From assembly GCA_905221605.1 (NCBI GenBank), contig CAJNDS010000813.1:777001-841000 (forward strand): DNA of 64,000 bases. The letters run 5' to 3'. Made by a program: the position numbers and the translations under genes. This document shows, one piece after another, positions 10,506-20,439 of this stretch; the first letter of the stretch is position 1, and each line of letters begins with the position of its first letter. The notes beneath the pieces are model-generated. The model was not told the DNA's origin. It saw nothing but the letters and a program-made list of their open reading frames with translations, and made no database searches. Source of the DNA: Symbiodinium natans. Taxonomy: Eukaryota; Sar; Dinophyceae; Suessiales; Symbiodiniaceae.

Positions 10506-10609
10506 TTGGGATGTTCCCGCTCATGCTAACAGTCCTGAATAGGGATTGTAAGGGGGGGAATTGTACACAATCCCTATTAAGCACTGTTCGCAAAAGGGAA
10601 ACATCCCAA
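10506..10609. mobile_element. Family B hairpin element
   Basis: The arms TTGGGATGTTCCC and GGGAAACATCCCAA, with inner AACAGTCCT/GCACTGTT and AGGGATTGT/ACAATCCCT pairs, make a near-complete hairpin of about 100 nt. Family B is the most frequent insert: 17515-17621, 32907-32999, 37128-37227, 43395-43506, 43738-43842 and 57836-57931, with partial or tandem copies at 4257, 11565, 33112, 39981, 52568 and 57168. Confidence 0.75.
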
Positions 10610-10743
10610 CCTAAACCCTAAATGTCTTAACCCTAAGCCCTAAACCCTAAACCCTAAACATCCTAAAAATCCAAAACCCTAAAAACGCTAAACCCTACTC
10701 CCAAGGGTTAGAGGGTTCAGGGCTACCTGATTCTTGGGGGCAG

Positions 10744-10815
10744 GGCACGCGGCCCTCGCAGTCTTCGCTGCCATTCCGCCCGGCTCCCGTCTAACCTGGG
10801 GTGACTCCCTGCAGT
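10744..10815 (+). CDS. Exon-like open island, unknown protein
   Basis: The frame reads HAALAVFAAIPPGSRLTWGD and then SLQ before GCAG|TACTTGGAG, where a family D-type left arm begins. Codon composition is protein-like. No domain known. Confidence 0.4.
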
Positions 10816-10844
10816 ACTTGGAGATTCAGGGTACTTAGAACCCA

Positions 10845-11350
10845 AGTTCAGGGTTTAGGGTTTATAGGGGTTAGGGTTTAGGGTTTAGGGTTTAGGGTTT
10901 AGGGTTTAGGGTTTAGGGTTTAGGGTTTAGGGTTTAGGGCTTGGAGGTTCCGGGTACTTGGCAAGCCCAATGATAAATGTAGTTACAACCCACTTCTAAG
11001 CCCCAAGTAGTAGGCAACCAAAGGCTCCCAAGTACTATCTACTACTCCCTAAGGCTCCCCAAGCTTCTCGAAGGTTCCCTAGGTACTACCCCGGATGCCC
11101 CCTGAACCCCCCTTCCTTAAGAACCCCAGAATTCTAAAATCATGTAGAATTGGGGAATATTCAGTCATTCAAAGGAATCATGATCCTAGATAGACTGTAA
11201 GGAATGTTCCCCACTTGAGGGTATTGGAGCCTCTGGGACCTAAACCCGGAACCCTAACCCTAAACCCTAAACCCTACACCCTAGACCCTAGACCCTAAAC
11301 CCTAAACCCTAAACCTTAAATAGCCTTAAACCCTAGACCCCTAAAGTGAA
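10845..11350. repeat. TTTAGGG array inside a family D insert
   Basis: The family D left arm at 10810-10830 and diverged repeats of GGCTCCCAAGTACT (10960-11100) surround TTTAGGG (10850-10945). 11230-11335 is CCCTAAA. Nothing coding is seen. Confidence 0.5.
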
Positions 11351-11361
11351 AGAACTCTCTC

Positions 11362-11440
11362 CCAGCATCAGGGCCCGACGGCCGCGTGAACTACGAGTCC
11401 ATCGACCAGAGTCCAGTGTGGCACAGCCCGGAGTTCTTTT
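11362..11440 (+). CDS. Exon-like open island, unknown protein
   Basis: After a CTCCCAG acceptor the frame reads GPDGRVNYESIDQSPVWHSP and then EFFW before a TTTAGGG array. Composition is clearly protein-like; no family recognised. Confidence 0.45.
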
Positions 11441-11564
11441 GGTTTAGGGTTTAGGGTTTAGGGTTAGGGTTTTGGGTTTTGGGTTCAGGGTTTAATTAGG
11501 GTTTAGGGTTTCGGGTTTTTCGGGTTTCGGGTTAGGGTTAGGGTTTAGGGTTTATGGTTTAGGG

Positions 11565-11740
11565 TTGAGATGTCCCCCACCCCCCTTATACTAACAGTCC
11601 TTAAGGATCTGGCGATCTTATTATGGACACTTCTCTATGATATGGTGCCTCCCCCCCCCCCCCCTTGTTTAGCATTTTCCCTTATTGGGTTCAAGAGGAT
11701 CATATTTTTAGGAATCTTTGTCAGAGGGTTTAAGCGCGCG
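11565..11740. mobile_element. Family B half-element with poly-C and a family M copy
   Basis: 11565-11600 has the family B arm (ATACTAACAGTCCTTAAGGA). A 15 nt C run follows at 11649-11664. 11670-11735 is family M (CCCTTATTGGGTTCAAGAGG). The pair is fused head to tail, as at 4.2 kb. Confidence 0.55.
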
Positions 11741-12056
11741 GCGGGCAACCTGGGATGCAGTGAGGGTCGCACTTTGGCCTCCGACTTTTGGCCCTAAACC
11801 CCCAAGATTTCAGGAAAACGCTTTAGGGTTTAGGGTTTAGGGTTTAGGGTTTAGGCGTTACGCCGTCTGCAAACTCTAAGGGTAGTTGTATAGGCCGTTA
11901 TGCTACAAGGGGAGATAAGGGGTCCCCTTTCAAGGGCCCATACTCGGGTGCCACGTAACTCCCCTGAACCCTAGACCCTAGACCCTAAACCCGAAACCTA
12001 AACCCAAACCCTAAACCCTAAACCCTAAGCCCTGAGCCCTAAGCCCAGGTCTCAGG

Positions 12057-12142
12057 TACTCATGGGCACCGTCCGACAGCTCTTGGCCAAGTCAGCTGGC
12101 CATGACAGCCCGACCCCAGGAGTGGCGGAGAGCTTTGGGGGA
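12057..12142 (+). CDS. Exon-like open island, unknown protein
   Basis: The frame reads GTVRQLLAKSAGHDSPTPGV and then AESFGGC before a TTTAGGG array. No domain recognised. Confidence 0.4.
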
Positions 12143-12149
12143 TGTTATG

Positions 12150-13450
12150 GGGTTTAGGGTTAGGGTTTAAGGTTTGGGGTTTAGGGTTTCGGGTTTGGGG
12201 TTTGGGGTTTGGGGTCTAGGGTTGGGGTTTGCCCATAGGCTCTAGACAGGAAGCAGGTTGGGCAGGGTGCCAAACCCCAAAACCCTAAATCCGAGTCCGC
12301 AACACCAAAGCTCTAAAGGCTGTCTGTACCTGCAGGTCCCCTAAACCCTAAACCCTAAACCCTAAACCCTAAACCCTAAACCCTAAACCCTAAACCCTAA
12401 ACCCTAAACCCTAAACCCTAAACCCTAAACCCTGAACCCTTTCAAAGTCAAGGCATAGGCTCTCGCGCCGACGGGGGGGGGGAGCATTCGACTTGAGCTG
12501 CTGGGAGGATTCGGTAGGAGGGGCGTTGTAGGGCTGTTAAGGGTTTAGGGTTTAGGGTTTATGGTTTAGGGTTTAGGGTTTAGGGGTGTCAGCGTGTCAG
12601 GGGTTTTTGGGGTTGTTAAGGGTTCAGGGTGTCAGGAGTCTTTGGGTTTGGGGGGGGTTTAGGGGTTCAGGGGTTCAGGGTTTTCGGGCTTTTTGGGGCT
12701 TGAGGGCCTTTAGGGTTTAGGTTTAGGGTTTAGGGCTATAGGGACTGGTTAATAGGTTTTTGCCACCGCGAGGCCGGTAATTCGTCTTGAGTTCCGCTCC
12801 AGCTCCCCGATTCTCCATGCCCTACTCTAGGAAGAGGAACCCCAAACCCTAAACCCCAAACACTAAACCCTATACCTGAAACCCTAAACCCTAAACCCTA
12901 AACCCTAAACCCTAAACCCTAAACCCTAAACCCTAAACCCTCCTGTTCTTTTTTTCCTCTCTGCAGCAGCTGTGAAGGATACGACGGGGCGCCATCCTCA
13001 GCTCGCCAGCCTCGAAACCTGTTTTGGGGTTTAGGGTTTAGGGTTTAGGGTTTAAGATTTAGTGTTTAGCAGTTAGTGTTTAGGATTTAGGGTTGAGGAT
13101 TTAGGGTTTAGGATTCAGGGTTGAGGGTTTCGGTCTTGGGGTTCAGGGTTTTTGGGTTCTGGGTCTGGGGCTTTAGGATGCCACGTCTGACTCACGGATT
13201 TTCAAAGCCCTACAAAGACCCTGACCCCCGACCCCCCCCCCCCCCCCCCCCCCCGATGAAGTAACCTCCAAACCCGAAGCGAAGCCCCATACGCTATCCC
13301 TACACCCTAAACTTAAACCCCCGGAGCCCTACACCCTATTAAACCCTTAACCCTAATCCTAAGCCCTGTACCCTATAACCCTATAGACCTATAACCCTAG
13401 AACCCTATAACCCTACAACCCTATAACCTACACCCTAAACCCTAAGCCCA
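12150..13450. repeat. Alternating telomeric tracts with small islands
   Basis: CCCTAAA at 12338-12432, 12838-12940 and 13305-13445; TTTAGGG at 12150-12225, 12535-12580, 12700-12735 and 13022-13110. 13227-13254 is a poly-C run. A 12966-13020 island after CTCTGCAG reads AAVKDTTGRHPQLASLETCF and may be an exon. Confidence 0.5.
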
Positions 13451-13454
13451 CCTC

Positions 13455-13543
13455 AAAAGGTGATGGAGTTGGTCCGGGAAGTGAACGACATGGAGGCCAG
13501 GGTCCAAGGGCTGTTGCTTCACGTTCACCAGGGAGGAATGTTT
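13455..13543 (+). CDS. Exon-like island with coiled-coil character
   Basis: The frame reads VMELVREVNDMEARVQGLLL and then HVHQGG. The heptad-like spacing of Val/Leu/Met suggests a short coiled coil. It is bounded by CCCTAAA on the left and TTTAGGG on the right. Partner exons not identified. Confidence 0.4.
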
Positions 13544-13549
13544 AGGGTT

Positions 13550-14270
13550 TGGGGTTTAGGGTGTTAGGGTTTTAGGGTTTTAAGGTTTTAGGGTTTAGGG
13601 CTTAGGGTTGTTCAGGGAAGTTTTGGGGTTTTAAGTGGCGTTTTGTTTGGGAGTTTAGGGGGCATGTGGAGTGGAGAGCTTATAGGAGAGTCGAGGATGT
13701 TTTCGATTCAGTTTGAGACGGACCCGCCCACCCAAGAGTAGGTTTTAGAGATTTCTGGGGGTTGCTTCCCTTGAAGGTTGTGGAACTGTGGAACCACTTG
13801 GAGGTTCATATAACGGGTAAGTATGGTTGTTCCTCATTCAGAGTACTTCTAACCCGACTTGTAAGTATGCATGAACATGCAAGCAACGGCGTATCTGGCG
13901 GGGGCCTGTGTGGAGTGCCCCGGAAGGTGTAGGTCGCAGGGTGTAGCAGCGTTCAGGGTGTTTGGGGTCCTTCCATGAGACTTGGGAACATGTGTTTTGG
14001 GATTCGCGCGCACGTGTGCGGGAAGTGCTTCAAAGGCATCGATGTGGGATGCCCAGAGACTCCAATACCCCTTGACTATGGAAGACTCCTCAAGTCCCAT
14101 TCATGACAGGAGGAATCAAGAAGAATATTTTTCAACTCGGGGATATTGAAGCCTCGCTCTTTGGCCTCTTCCATTGGGCAGGGGATTCCTAAACCCTAAA
14201 CCCTCAACCCTAAACCCTAAACCCTGTAGGAACTCTTTGGGGCTCCTTCCTGCCCCCCCCCCCCCCCCCA
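13550..14270. other. Telomeric fragments and an unassigned unique stretch
   Basis: 13540-13610 is TTTAGGG-like. 13640-14190 is mostly unique, GC-balanced DNA with no recognised protein. An 83-codon frame on the minus strand (13849-14100) has no supporting signature. 14190-14230 is CCCTAAA and 14254-14270 poly-C. Confidence 0.4.
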
Positions 14271-14273
14271 AGC

Positions 14274-14345
14274 GCGCTCCAAGGGAACGGCTGAAGATCT
14301 GCAGCTGAGAGCCCGGATCCCAGCCATCTGCTCCTTCGTACAGTA
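14274..14345 (+). CDS. Exon-like open island, unknown protein
   Basis: The frame reads GTAEDLQLRARIPAICSFVQ and ends at CGTACAG beside a CCCTAAA array. Phase and partners are unknown. Confidence 0.35.
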
Positions 14346-15200
14346 AACCCTCAACCCTCAGCCCTAAGCCCTGAACCCTAAACCCTAAACCCTACATAAT
14401 CCTAAACCCTAAACCCTAAACCCTAAACCCTAAACCCTAAACCCTAAACCCTAAACCCTAAACCCTAAACCCTAAACCCTAAACCCTAAACCCGAAACCA
14501 TAAACCCTAAACCCGAAACCCTAAACCCTAAACCCTAAACCCTAAACCCTAAACCCTAAACCCTAAACCCTAAACCCTAACCCTAAACCCTAAACCCTAA
14601 ACCGTAAACCCTAAATAACCCTAAACCCTCAAGACAAAATATATAGAAATGTACGTGATATCACTCTGAATATCCCATGTTATTTGTCTGTTGAAATCGC
14701 TCCTGGCAAGCCGAATATTCAACTCACTTCAACTCGCTCAAACCTCCGCAGACCCCCAGACACTCCCCATTTAGTCCAGACCCCCCGCCCCAAATCCCCA
14801 GACCCAATCCAGATAGGGACACCCCAAAGCAAGCCCAGAAAGGCTCTAAAAAGGCCCTTAGACCACAAAAAAACGCACCGGACGCCCCGATAACGCCCGA
14901 GGCACAAAAAGGTTTCAAATTAAGGTTTGTGAGGCCCCAAATTGAGCCCCAAACCAAGCCCCCGCTCCTTCCATCCAATTCCCCGCCCAGCCCCCCCTAA
15001 CCCACCCCCCCCCCCCCACCCCATAAATTGAAAACCTCTCGTCTAAAAACGACTTTCGCTCAAAGCGTTCCGCTCAAAACGTTATTGGGACCCAAGCCCT
15101 ATACAATTTCCATAAGCCCTAAACCCCAAACCCTGAACCCTAAACCCTAAACCCTAAACCCTAAACCCTAAACCCTAAACCCTAAACCCTAAACCCTATC
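14346..15200. repeat. Long CCCTAAA array and C-rich spacer
   Basis: 14346-14632 is almost pure CCCTAAA with a few CCCGAAA variants, one of the longest arrays here. 14640-15090 is unique, C-rich DNA. Frames through it on both strands are low-complexity and I do not call them. 15127-15200 is again CCCTAAA. Confidence 0.7.
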
Positions 15201-15204
15201 ATAG

Positions 15205-15300
15205 ACACAACGCGGAGTGTGCAGAGGCACGGAAAGTCTTTGAGGGCATCCTGCGCCGAGCTCAATGTGCCTGAGGAGCAGGAACTCTACGGCTCAACTT
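15205..15300 (+). CDS. Exon-like open island, unknown protein
   Basis: A + frame reads RHGKSLRASCAELNVPEEQE and then LYGST before TTTAGGG (15298-15370). A further open island at 15505-15560 reads ALQPAIKAEHPRDSES. No domain recognised. Confidence 0.35.
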
Positions 15301-15369
15301 AGGGTTTAGGGTTTAGGGTTCAGGGTTCAGGGTTTAGGGTTTAGGGTTTAGGGTTTAGGGTTAGGGTTG

Positions 15370-16520
15370 AATTCAGCGGGCTGAGGGTTGAGGGTTGAAG
15401 GTTGAGTGGGCGAAAAAACCCTGAACTAAACCTTAAAACCCTGCACCTTAAACTAAACCCTCAAACAGCCCAAAACCCTAAACCCTAAGCCCTAAACCCT
15501 AAACCCTGAGCACTGCAGCCGGCCATTAAGGCTGAGCATCCTCGCGATTCAGAGAGCTTTTCTTTAGGGTTTAGGGTGTAGGGTTTAGGGTTTAGGGTTT
15601 AGGGTTTAGGGTTTAGGGTTTGGGACCGAGGGTTTAGGGCTTAAGGGTTTCGAGTCCTTGAAGTTGTGTTGTGGATCTTAATCTGGCTCCAGGAATAGTA
15701 TGCCGTAGTTAAGAGTCATTGGAGAATCCACGCTTGGAGCCCCCTAACTTGCAATGTTGTTTAAATCACCTGTTCCTCAACGCTTTCGTACAGCTTCAGC
15801 GTGTCAAGCCGGGTCTACGCGCGCAGCCTAGAGCCTGCGCAACTCCAACAAAAAGCCTTAGCCGCTAAACCTAAACCCTAAACCCTAACCCTAAATCCTA
15901 AACACTAAACCCTTACCCCTAATTCCACCCCAAACCTTAAAAGCCTCCTACGCCCAACCTCTCAGGCCGAACCTCTTCATCGGATGGATCCCGCCTCTTT
16001 GGAAAAAGTGCCCCTATACCGGGACTCTGGCTGCTTGGAGGTCTAAGGTGCTTAATAGCCCAACTATAAAGGTTTAGGGTTTAGGGTTTAGGTTTTTTAA
16101 CTACACGTATAATTCGATTACTAAGTACACTGAAGCTCCAAGTATACCGGGCCTCTGGCTGAGGTTGACTAAAGTTCTACGGGCCCTCACTAGGGTTTGG
16201 GGTCTAGGGTTCAGGGTTTTGGGGTGTTTTACTGCTTTTGTTGGGGGAAGGGGGGGGTGGGGGGGGGGGGGTTGGGGCTTCTTGGTTTTAGGGTTTAGGG
16301 TTTAGGGTTTTAGGGTTTAGGGTTTAGAGTTTAGGGTTTAGGGTTTAGGGTGTAGGGTTTAGGGTTTAGGGTTGAACCCCTGTAGAACCCAACCCGACAG
16401 AAGTCTTGTCTCTATAGGGCCCCCAAATCCCCACCCCCGAGGTGGTCTGCCCAAGCCCTTTCCCCAAGATGGCAGTAGGGTTTAGGGTTTAGGGTTTAGG
16501 GTTAGACTTAAACCCCATGA
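15370..16520. repeat. Telomeric tracts and unassigned spacer
   Basis: CCCTAAA at 15415-15510 and 15868-15950; TTTAGGG at 15565-15625, 16070-16095, 16285-16375 and 16478-16505. A G-rich run lies at 16243-16275. 15640-15860 is unique DNA with a possible short exon after CGTACAG (15795-15850). The rest is unassigned. Confidence 0.5.
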
Positions 16521-16524
16521 TGCC

Positions 16525-16899
16525 ATGTTGGGGAATCTGGGCCCTGGGACTACGGATCCGAAGCGCACTGTAAGACCAGTGCTTGCACCTCTTAGGAACT
16601 TACTTCTTGTTTGGGGTTTAGGGTTTGGGGTTTGGAGTTTAGAGTTTGGGGTTTCACTTAGCCAACAGTTGAACTCTAACGCTTTGGGACTCCCTTTGCA
16701 GGAAGCATTACAGTTTAACCATTGGTTCTTCCTTGGTTGTTGTCACAATGATTATGTGACTAGGATGCCCAGTAGTACCCTTATTCCCTTTTTGGGGGGT
16801 TTAGGTTAGGTTCCCTTATACACCCCTTTAAGCAAAAAAAGGGTACCCTTTTTAAGCCTATAGGTTACTGGGCAGCCTCGATGATTATGTAACTTGATA
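16525..16899 (+). CDS. C-terminal exons of an unknown protein, split by a TTTAGGG intron and a family A element
   Basis: ATG or internal Met at 16525 starts MLGNLGPGTTDPKRTVRPVL and then APLRNLLLV. The frame is interrupted by a short TTTAGGG-like segment (16612-16655) that itself stays open. It resumes as QQLNSNALGLPLQEALQFNH and then WFFLGCCHNDYVT. A family A element (16762-16880) is flanked by ATGATTATGTGACT and ATGATTATGTAACT. With either copy the frame ends within a few codons (TGA after the right copy). The repeated Asp-Tyr-Val coding sequence marks the insertion. Function unknown. Confidence 0.45.
16762..16880 (+). mobile_element. Family A introner-like element with 14 nt target duplication
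   Basis: The element runs from TAGGATGCCCAGTAGTACCC to GGTTACTGGGCAGCCTCG. Its host sequence ATGATTATGTRACT is present at 16748-16761 and 16881-16894 with one mismatch. The usual terminal TAG is CG here, so its acceptor may have decayed. Confidence 0.7.
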
Positions 16900-16954
16900 A
16901 AGGAATATGGCTGCATCCTTTGAGGCTGCGTGGCTTACCGTCTTCCTTTGCTAG

Positions 16955-17080
16955 CTGGGTTTGGGAGTACTGTACTTTAGTACTTTTCTTGGTTCTGGGT
17001 TCCTATTATAGCTACGTATACCTAAAAAGTATATACTTTCTTTCCAGGGTCTACTCCAAAGGTACGTTATAACTGCACGT
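16955..17080. mobile_element. Family O inserted element
   Basis: GGGTTTGGGAGTACTGTACT, TTGGTTCTGGGTTCCTATTA and CTACTCCAAAG occur in the same order at 27045-27146, where the element fills an intron of the HAD gene. Inside it, AAGTATATACTTT is palindromic. Confidence 0.55.
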
Positions 17081-17136
17081 TTATGAATTAGGTTTTAAGT
17101 AGCCTGAACCTCCAAGTAGGGTCATGCTGCGATCTG

Positions 17137-17272
17137 GCCAGGTATTTCCAGCCCAATGCACCCCAGTGGCTCAGCAACTATTCCTTCTTCCTGGCGTGGG
17201 CCACAGGGTTTAGGGTACAGGTTTTCCAGAGTTGCCAAGGTTGTGCCAAAGGAACGGGGGTGCCGCCATAAG
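17137..17272 (+). CDS. Exon-like open island, aromatic-rich
   Basis: After GGCCAG the frame reads RYFQPNAPQWLSNYSFFLAW and then ATG before GTTTAGGG. It stays open to about 17269. A family D right arm lies immediately upstream (17095-17115). No family recognised. Confidence 0.45.
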
Positions 17273-17293
17273 CCCTAACCCTGAACCCCCAAA

Positions 17294-17356
17294 GAAGCTG
17301 TAATGACACTACGAGGTCTTCTACTTGCTGTTCCCGTGGCTCATGGGGTGCTGACC
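17294..17356 (+). CDS. Possible signal-peptide exon
   Basis: An ATG at about 17294 gives MTLRGLLLAVPVAHGVLTSA to a stop. The sequence has the n-region and hydrophobic core of a signal peptide and could be a first exon spliced at CTCAG. Nothing downstream could be joined confidently. Low confidence. Confidence 0.25.
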
Positions 17357-17514
17357 TCAGCATGAAAACACCGTAACAGGTCACAGGGTTTAGATTTTGG
17401 GCTTCAGGAGCTACGGTTCAGGAGCCTTGCAAGGGTTTTAGGGTAAAAACAGGTTTTTTGGCTTTTGGATTTCCGGCTATAGGTCTTTGGGCCTCGGGTG
17501 GGGTTGAGGGTTAG

Positions 17515-17621
17515 CTTGGGATGTTCCCCCTTATGCTAGCAGTCCTTTGTAGGGATTGTAGTAGATACCCCTTTTTGTAATCCCTATCAATGACTGTTCG
17601 TATAGGGGGGAACATGCCAAG
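17515..17621. mobile_element. Family B hairpin element
   Basis: CTTGGGATGTTCCCCCTTA pairs with TAGGGGGGAACATGCCAAG. The inner pairs AGCAGTCCTT/ATGACTGTTC and AGGGATTGTAGT are also kept. No coding capacity. Confidence 0.75.
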
Positions 17622-17649
17622 GTTGAGGGGTTTAGGGTCAAGGGTGCTT

Positions 17650-17935
17650 GCCCCCCAAAGGCCCATGGAGGGCGAGGACCACGTGGACGTTGAGGCCCGA
17701 CCTTCGGACAACTGGTGCACACCCTCATAGCCTGTAAGCCGCTCGGGGGCCCTTGCCGCAAGCTGCCCTCTACTTGTTCACCACTCCTACCCTACACCCC
17801 TAAACCCTGAACCTTAAACCCTAAACCCTAAGCCCTCAGCCCGAAGCCCTCAGCCCTCAGCGCATTGACAGCCCAAACTTCGATCGAAGACTCTCCAACA
17901 AGGCTTCAGAGACCCCAAGCCCCAAACCTTACGCC
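17650..17935 (+). CDS. Exon-like islands, unknown protein
   Basis: The first island reads PMEGEDHVDVEARPSDNWCT and reaches TAG at about 17728. The second, after a CCCTAAA-like stretch, reads RIDSPNFDRRLSNKASETPS (17867-17925). Both are acidic/basic mixed and protein-like. Their link is not shown. Confidence 0.35.
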
Positions 17936-18169
17936 CCGTTAAGGGTCCCCTGATCCTAAACCCTAAACCCTACACCCGAAACCCTAAACCCTCCCTGGAC
18001 CCTTCACCCCCCTCCCCCCCCTCCTACAACAAAAGAAAACACAACCCTACACCCTCCAGCCCCGACCTTCTCTCTTTTTTAGCCAACAGTCGAAGCTTCC
18101 GCGGCCTGCCTATTTTGTATTTCGCAACCGTAGGGCTCCAAGTATACAGAAAGTTTAGGGTTAATGTTT

Positions 18170-18370
18170 AGGGTTAGGGTTAGGGTTTAGGGTTTAGGGT
18201 TTAGGGTGTAGGGTTTAAGGGTTTAAGGGTTTAAGGGTTTAAGGGTTTAAGGGTTTAGGGTTTAGGGTTTAGGGTTTAGGGTTTAGGGGCTCCAAGTATA
18301 CAAGTAATACCGACATTGGGGTCTAAAGTCTATAAATGGTACCTACTTTGGGCTATTTGGAGCCTTAGGG
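18170..18370. repeat. TTTAGGG array with a TTTAAGGG block, then a family H copy
   Basis: 18173-18208 is TTTAGGG-like, 18209-18252 a homogenised GGGTTTAA block and 18253-18286 TTTAGGG. The family H element (18288-18368) follows without a gap. Confidence 0.7.
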
Positions 18371-18403
18371 TAAGAAATGGTGGAGCTTAACTTTTTTTGA
18401 ATT

Positions 18404-18755
18404 CTTTGCAGGAACGGTGAGCTTAGCCTTATTGTTGTAGTCTGTGTAGGGATGGAGGAGCTGAACCTTTTTGTAGCCCTTGATGACTGTACGGTGAGTT
18501 CTCTAAATGAGGGTCCCTTGTTGGGCACCCTAAGGAAGAGTAGGGGCCGCCGTATCATAGCCCTAAACCCTAAACCCTAAACCCTAAACCCTAAACCCTA
18601 AACTGTAAACTGGCCCTAAACCCTAAACCCTAAACCCAAATCGGACAATAATGTAGAGAACTGGCCATACAGAGATGGCGCAACCCTGAGCTTGAAGCCA
18701 GGTCCCAAAGAGTTGGCGGAGCGTCCTGCCTTGGGCTCAGAAACCAAGGCGTAGG
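18404..18755 (+). CDS. Two exons of an unknown protein around a family P insert
   Basis: After TTCTTTGCAG the frame reads NGELSLIVVVCVGMEELNLF and then VALDDCT, and meets GTGAGTTCTC (18492), a strong donor that is also the left end of family P (second copy at 34711). After telomeric CCCTAAA (18560-18640) an open island reads NWPYRDGATLSLKPGPKELA, then ERPALGSETKA to TAG near 18755. Another island follows at 18838-18885 (REVLGRLLTPENSQAKPD). The Val-rich segment could be membrane or beta core. Function unknown. Confidence 0.45.
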
Positions 18756-18756
18756 T

Positions 18757-18990
18757 TTAGGGTTTAGGGTTTAGGGTTTAGGGTTTAGGGTTTAGGGTTT
18801 AGGGTTTAGGGTTTAGGGTTTAGGGTTTAGGGTTCCGTGAGGTCCTCGGTCGGCTGCTGACACCCGAAAACTCGCAAGCCAAACCCGACACCCTGAACTC
18901 AAACTCCCTAAACCCTAAACTCTAAACCTTTAAACCCTTAAACCCTAAATCCGAAACCCTACACCCTAAACTGAGTGAGCCTTACCAGGC
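18757..18990. repeat. TTTAGGG array and degenerate CCCTAAA
   Basis: 18757-18832 is pure TTTAGGG, right after the stop of the preceding open island. 18900-18970 is degenerate CCCTAAA. The 50 nt between them is the island noted in the preceding entry. Confidence 0.6.
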
Positions 18991-18994
18991 CCCT

Positions 18995-19755
18995 GCCTGT
19001 GCTGGGAGGCTGCGGAGGCCAAATAGCCTGGCCAAATTTTGGCCCGTGGGCCTGGTGCTTTGCCATCCAAGGGCGAAGGCGGCAGCCAGCCCCAAGGCTT
19101 TTGCACTTTTTGGAACGAATTTCGGAAGGCTGTGGCCCCCTGCCTGGCAGGATCTCCTGCTTTGCCGGAAAGCTTTTGCCTGAACCCGCCTGAAAAGCAG
19201 GCCTGAGGCCCCTTGCTGGGAGGCCCTTTCAAGCAAGGGATCCAGATCCCCAACCAGGACGCAGCATCAGCAAGGGCGAAGGCGGCAGCCAGCCCCAAGC
19301 CCAAACCTTTGGGTTTTTGGCACTTTTAGAAAGACTCACAAGGCCACCACGCCTCCAACAAGGCCTTCCCGATGCAGCATCAGCTAAAGCGAAGGCAGCA
19401 GCAACCATCCCAACCCTTTGACTTCAGGCGCGAAGGCGGCAGCCAGCCCAATCCCAAACCTCTGACTTTTTGGCCCTCCCAGAAGCCCTCGAATGATGGA
19501 CAGCTAAGCCCAACAACCATTTGAAAAGACAAAAACAACAAACGGTGCAGCATCAGCGTGGCGAAAGCGGCGAAAGCCCAAACTTCTGGTTTCACGCCCT
19601 TCCAAGCAAGTTTTCCAAATCCCCGCCCAACACGCAGCATCGCCGAGGGCGAAGGCGGCAGCCAACCCCAAGCCCAAACCTCTGACTTTTGGCTCTGCCA
19701 GCAGCCCTCGACGGATAGACATCTCCCTTGCAATGCCTAGGGGCTGCGAGCTTCA
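18995..19755. repeat. Diverged tandem repeat of about 100-190 nt units
   Basis: The motif GGCGAAGGCGGCAGCCAGCC recurs at about 19070, 19278, 19430 and 19650 (AACC variant), often preceded by GCAGCATCAGC (19262, 19375, 19547, 19637) and followed by CCCAAACCTNTGACTTTTTGG. Units are imperfect and out of register. The minus strand stays open over long parts (Gly-Leu-Ala-Ala-Ala-Phe-Ala-Leu peptide repeated), which could be a repeat protein, but this follows from the repeat itself and I prefer a noncoding satellite-like array. Confidence 0.65.
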
Positions 19756-19761
19756 GGGTAG

Positions 19762-19953
19762 TTGATCTGCATCGATGCCGAGCTTCTGAACCCAACCAAT
19801 AGACAAGAGAAAAATAACAAAAGCACGATCAGAGTTCAAAAGAACCCTAAACCCGTAGAGGTTAAGGCGAGGGTGGAGCGCCAGCGGGGGTGGGCTTATG
19901 CAAATCGGGGCGCGCGCCTGGGTGCTTTCAGCACCAGCGTGCCCACTCATTGA
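19762..19953 (+). CDS. Open island, unknown
   Basis: A + frame of 63 codons ends KARVERQRGWAYANRGARLG and then a Ser/Thr tail to TGA. The basic stretch is protein-like. An overlapping minus frame of similar length exists. No family recognised. Confidence 0.25.
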   Translation: MICIDAELLNPTNRQEKNNKSTIRVQKNPKPVEVKARVERQRGWAYANRGARLGAFSTSVPTH

Positions 19954-19954
19954 G

Positions 19955-20430
19955 ACACCCTAAACCCTAAAACCCAAACCCTTGAGCTGCCAAACCCGAA
20001 GCCCGAATCCCCAATACCCTAAGTGCTTGAGCCCTAATTACACCCTAAACCCGAAGCCCTAAGCCCTTGAGCCCTAAACCCCAACACAATAAAGTGCGTA
20101 AGCCCTAAACCCTAAACCTAAAGCCCAACTCGCAAGGGCTTAAGCCCTTCACCATAAACCGCATACCCGAAAACCAAAGTCCTAAACAACCCTAAACCCT
20201 GAACCCGAAACCTCAAGCCCTAAGCCCTAAACCCCAAATCCGAACGCCCTTTACCCTCAAACCCGAAGAAACTCAAAGGCCCAAAGCCCTGGGCCTTGCC
20301 AAACCTGACAAGAGTTGATGGAATTTAGGGTTTAGGGTTTACGGTTTACGGTTTACAGTTTACGGTTTAGGTGTTAGGGTATAGGGTTTAGGGTTAAGGG
20401 TTTAGGGCCACAAAGCCTCCAAAGCCTAAA
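19955..20430. repeat. Degenerate CCCTAAA field
   Basis: Nearly the whole stretch is decayed CCCTAAA (CCCGAAG, CCTAAG, CCCTTGA variants). It turns to TTTAGGG-type (ACGGTTT variants) at 20322-20405. It looks older than the pure arrays. No exon seen. Confidence 0.65.
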
Positions 20431-20439
20431 GCCGGAAAT

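Noticed and set aside
14690-14978. Frames of 62-84 codons on both strands
   Set aside because: C-rich low-complexity DNA without splice-like borders or recognisable composition.
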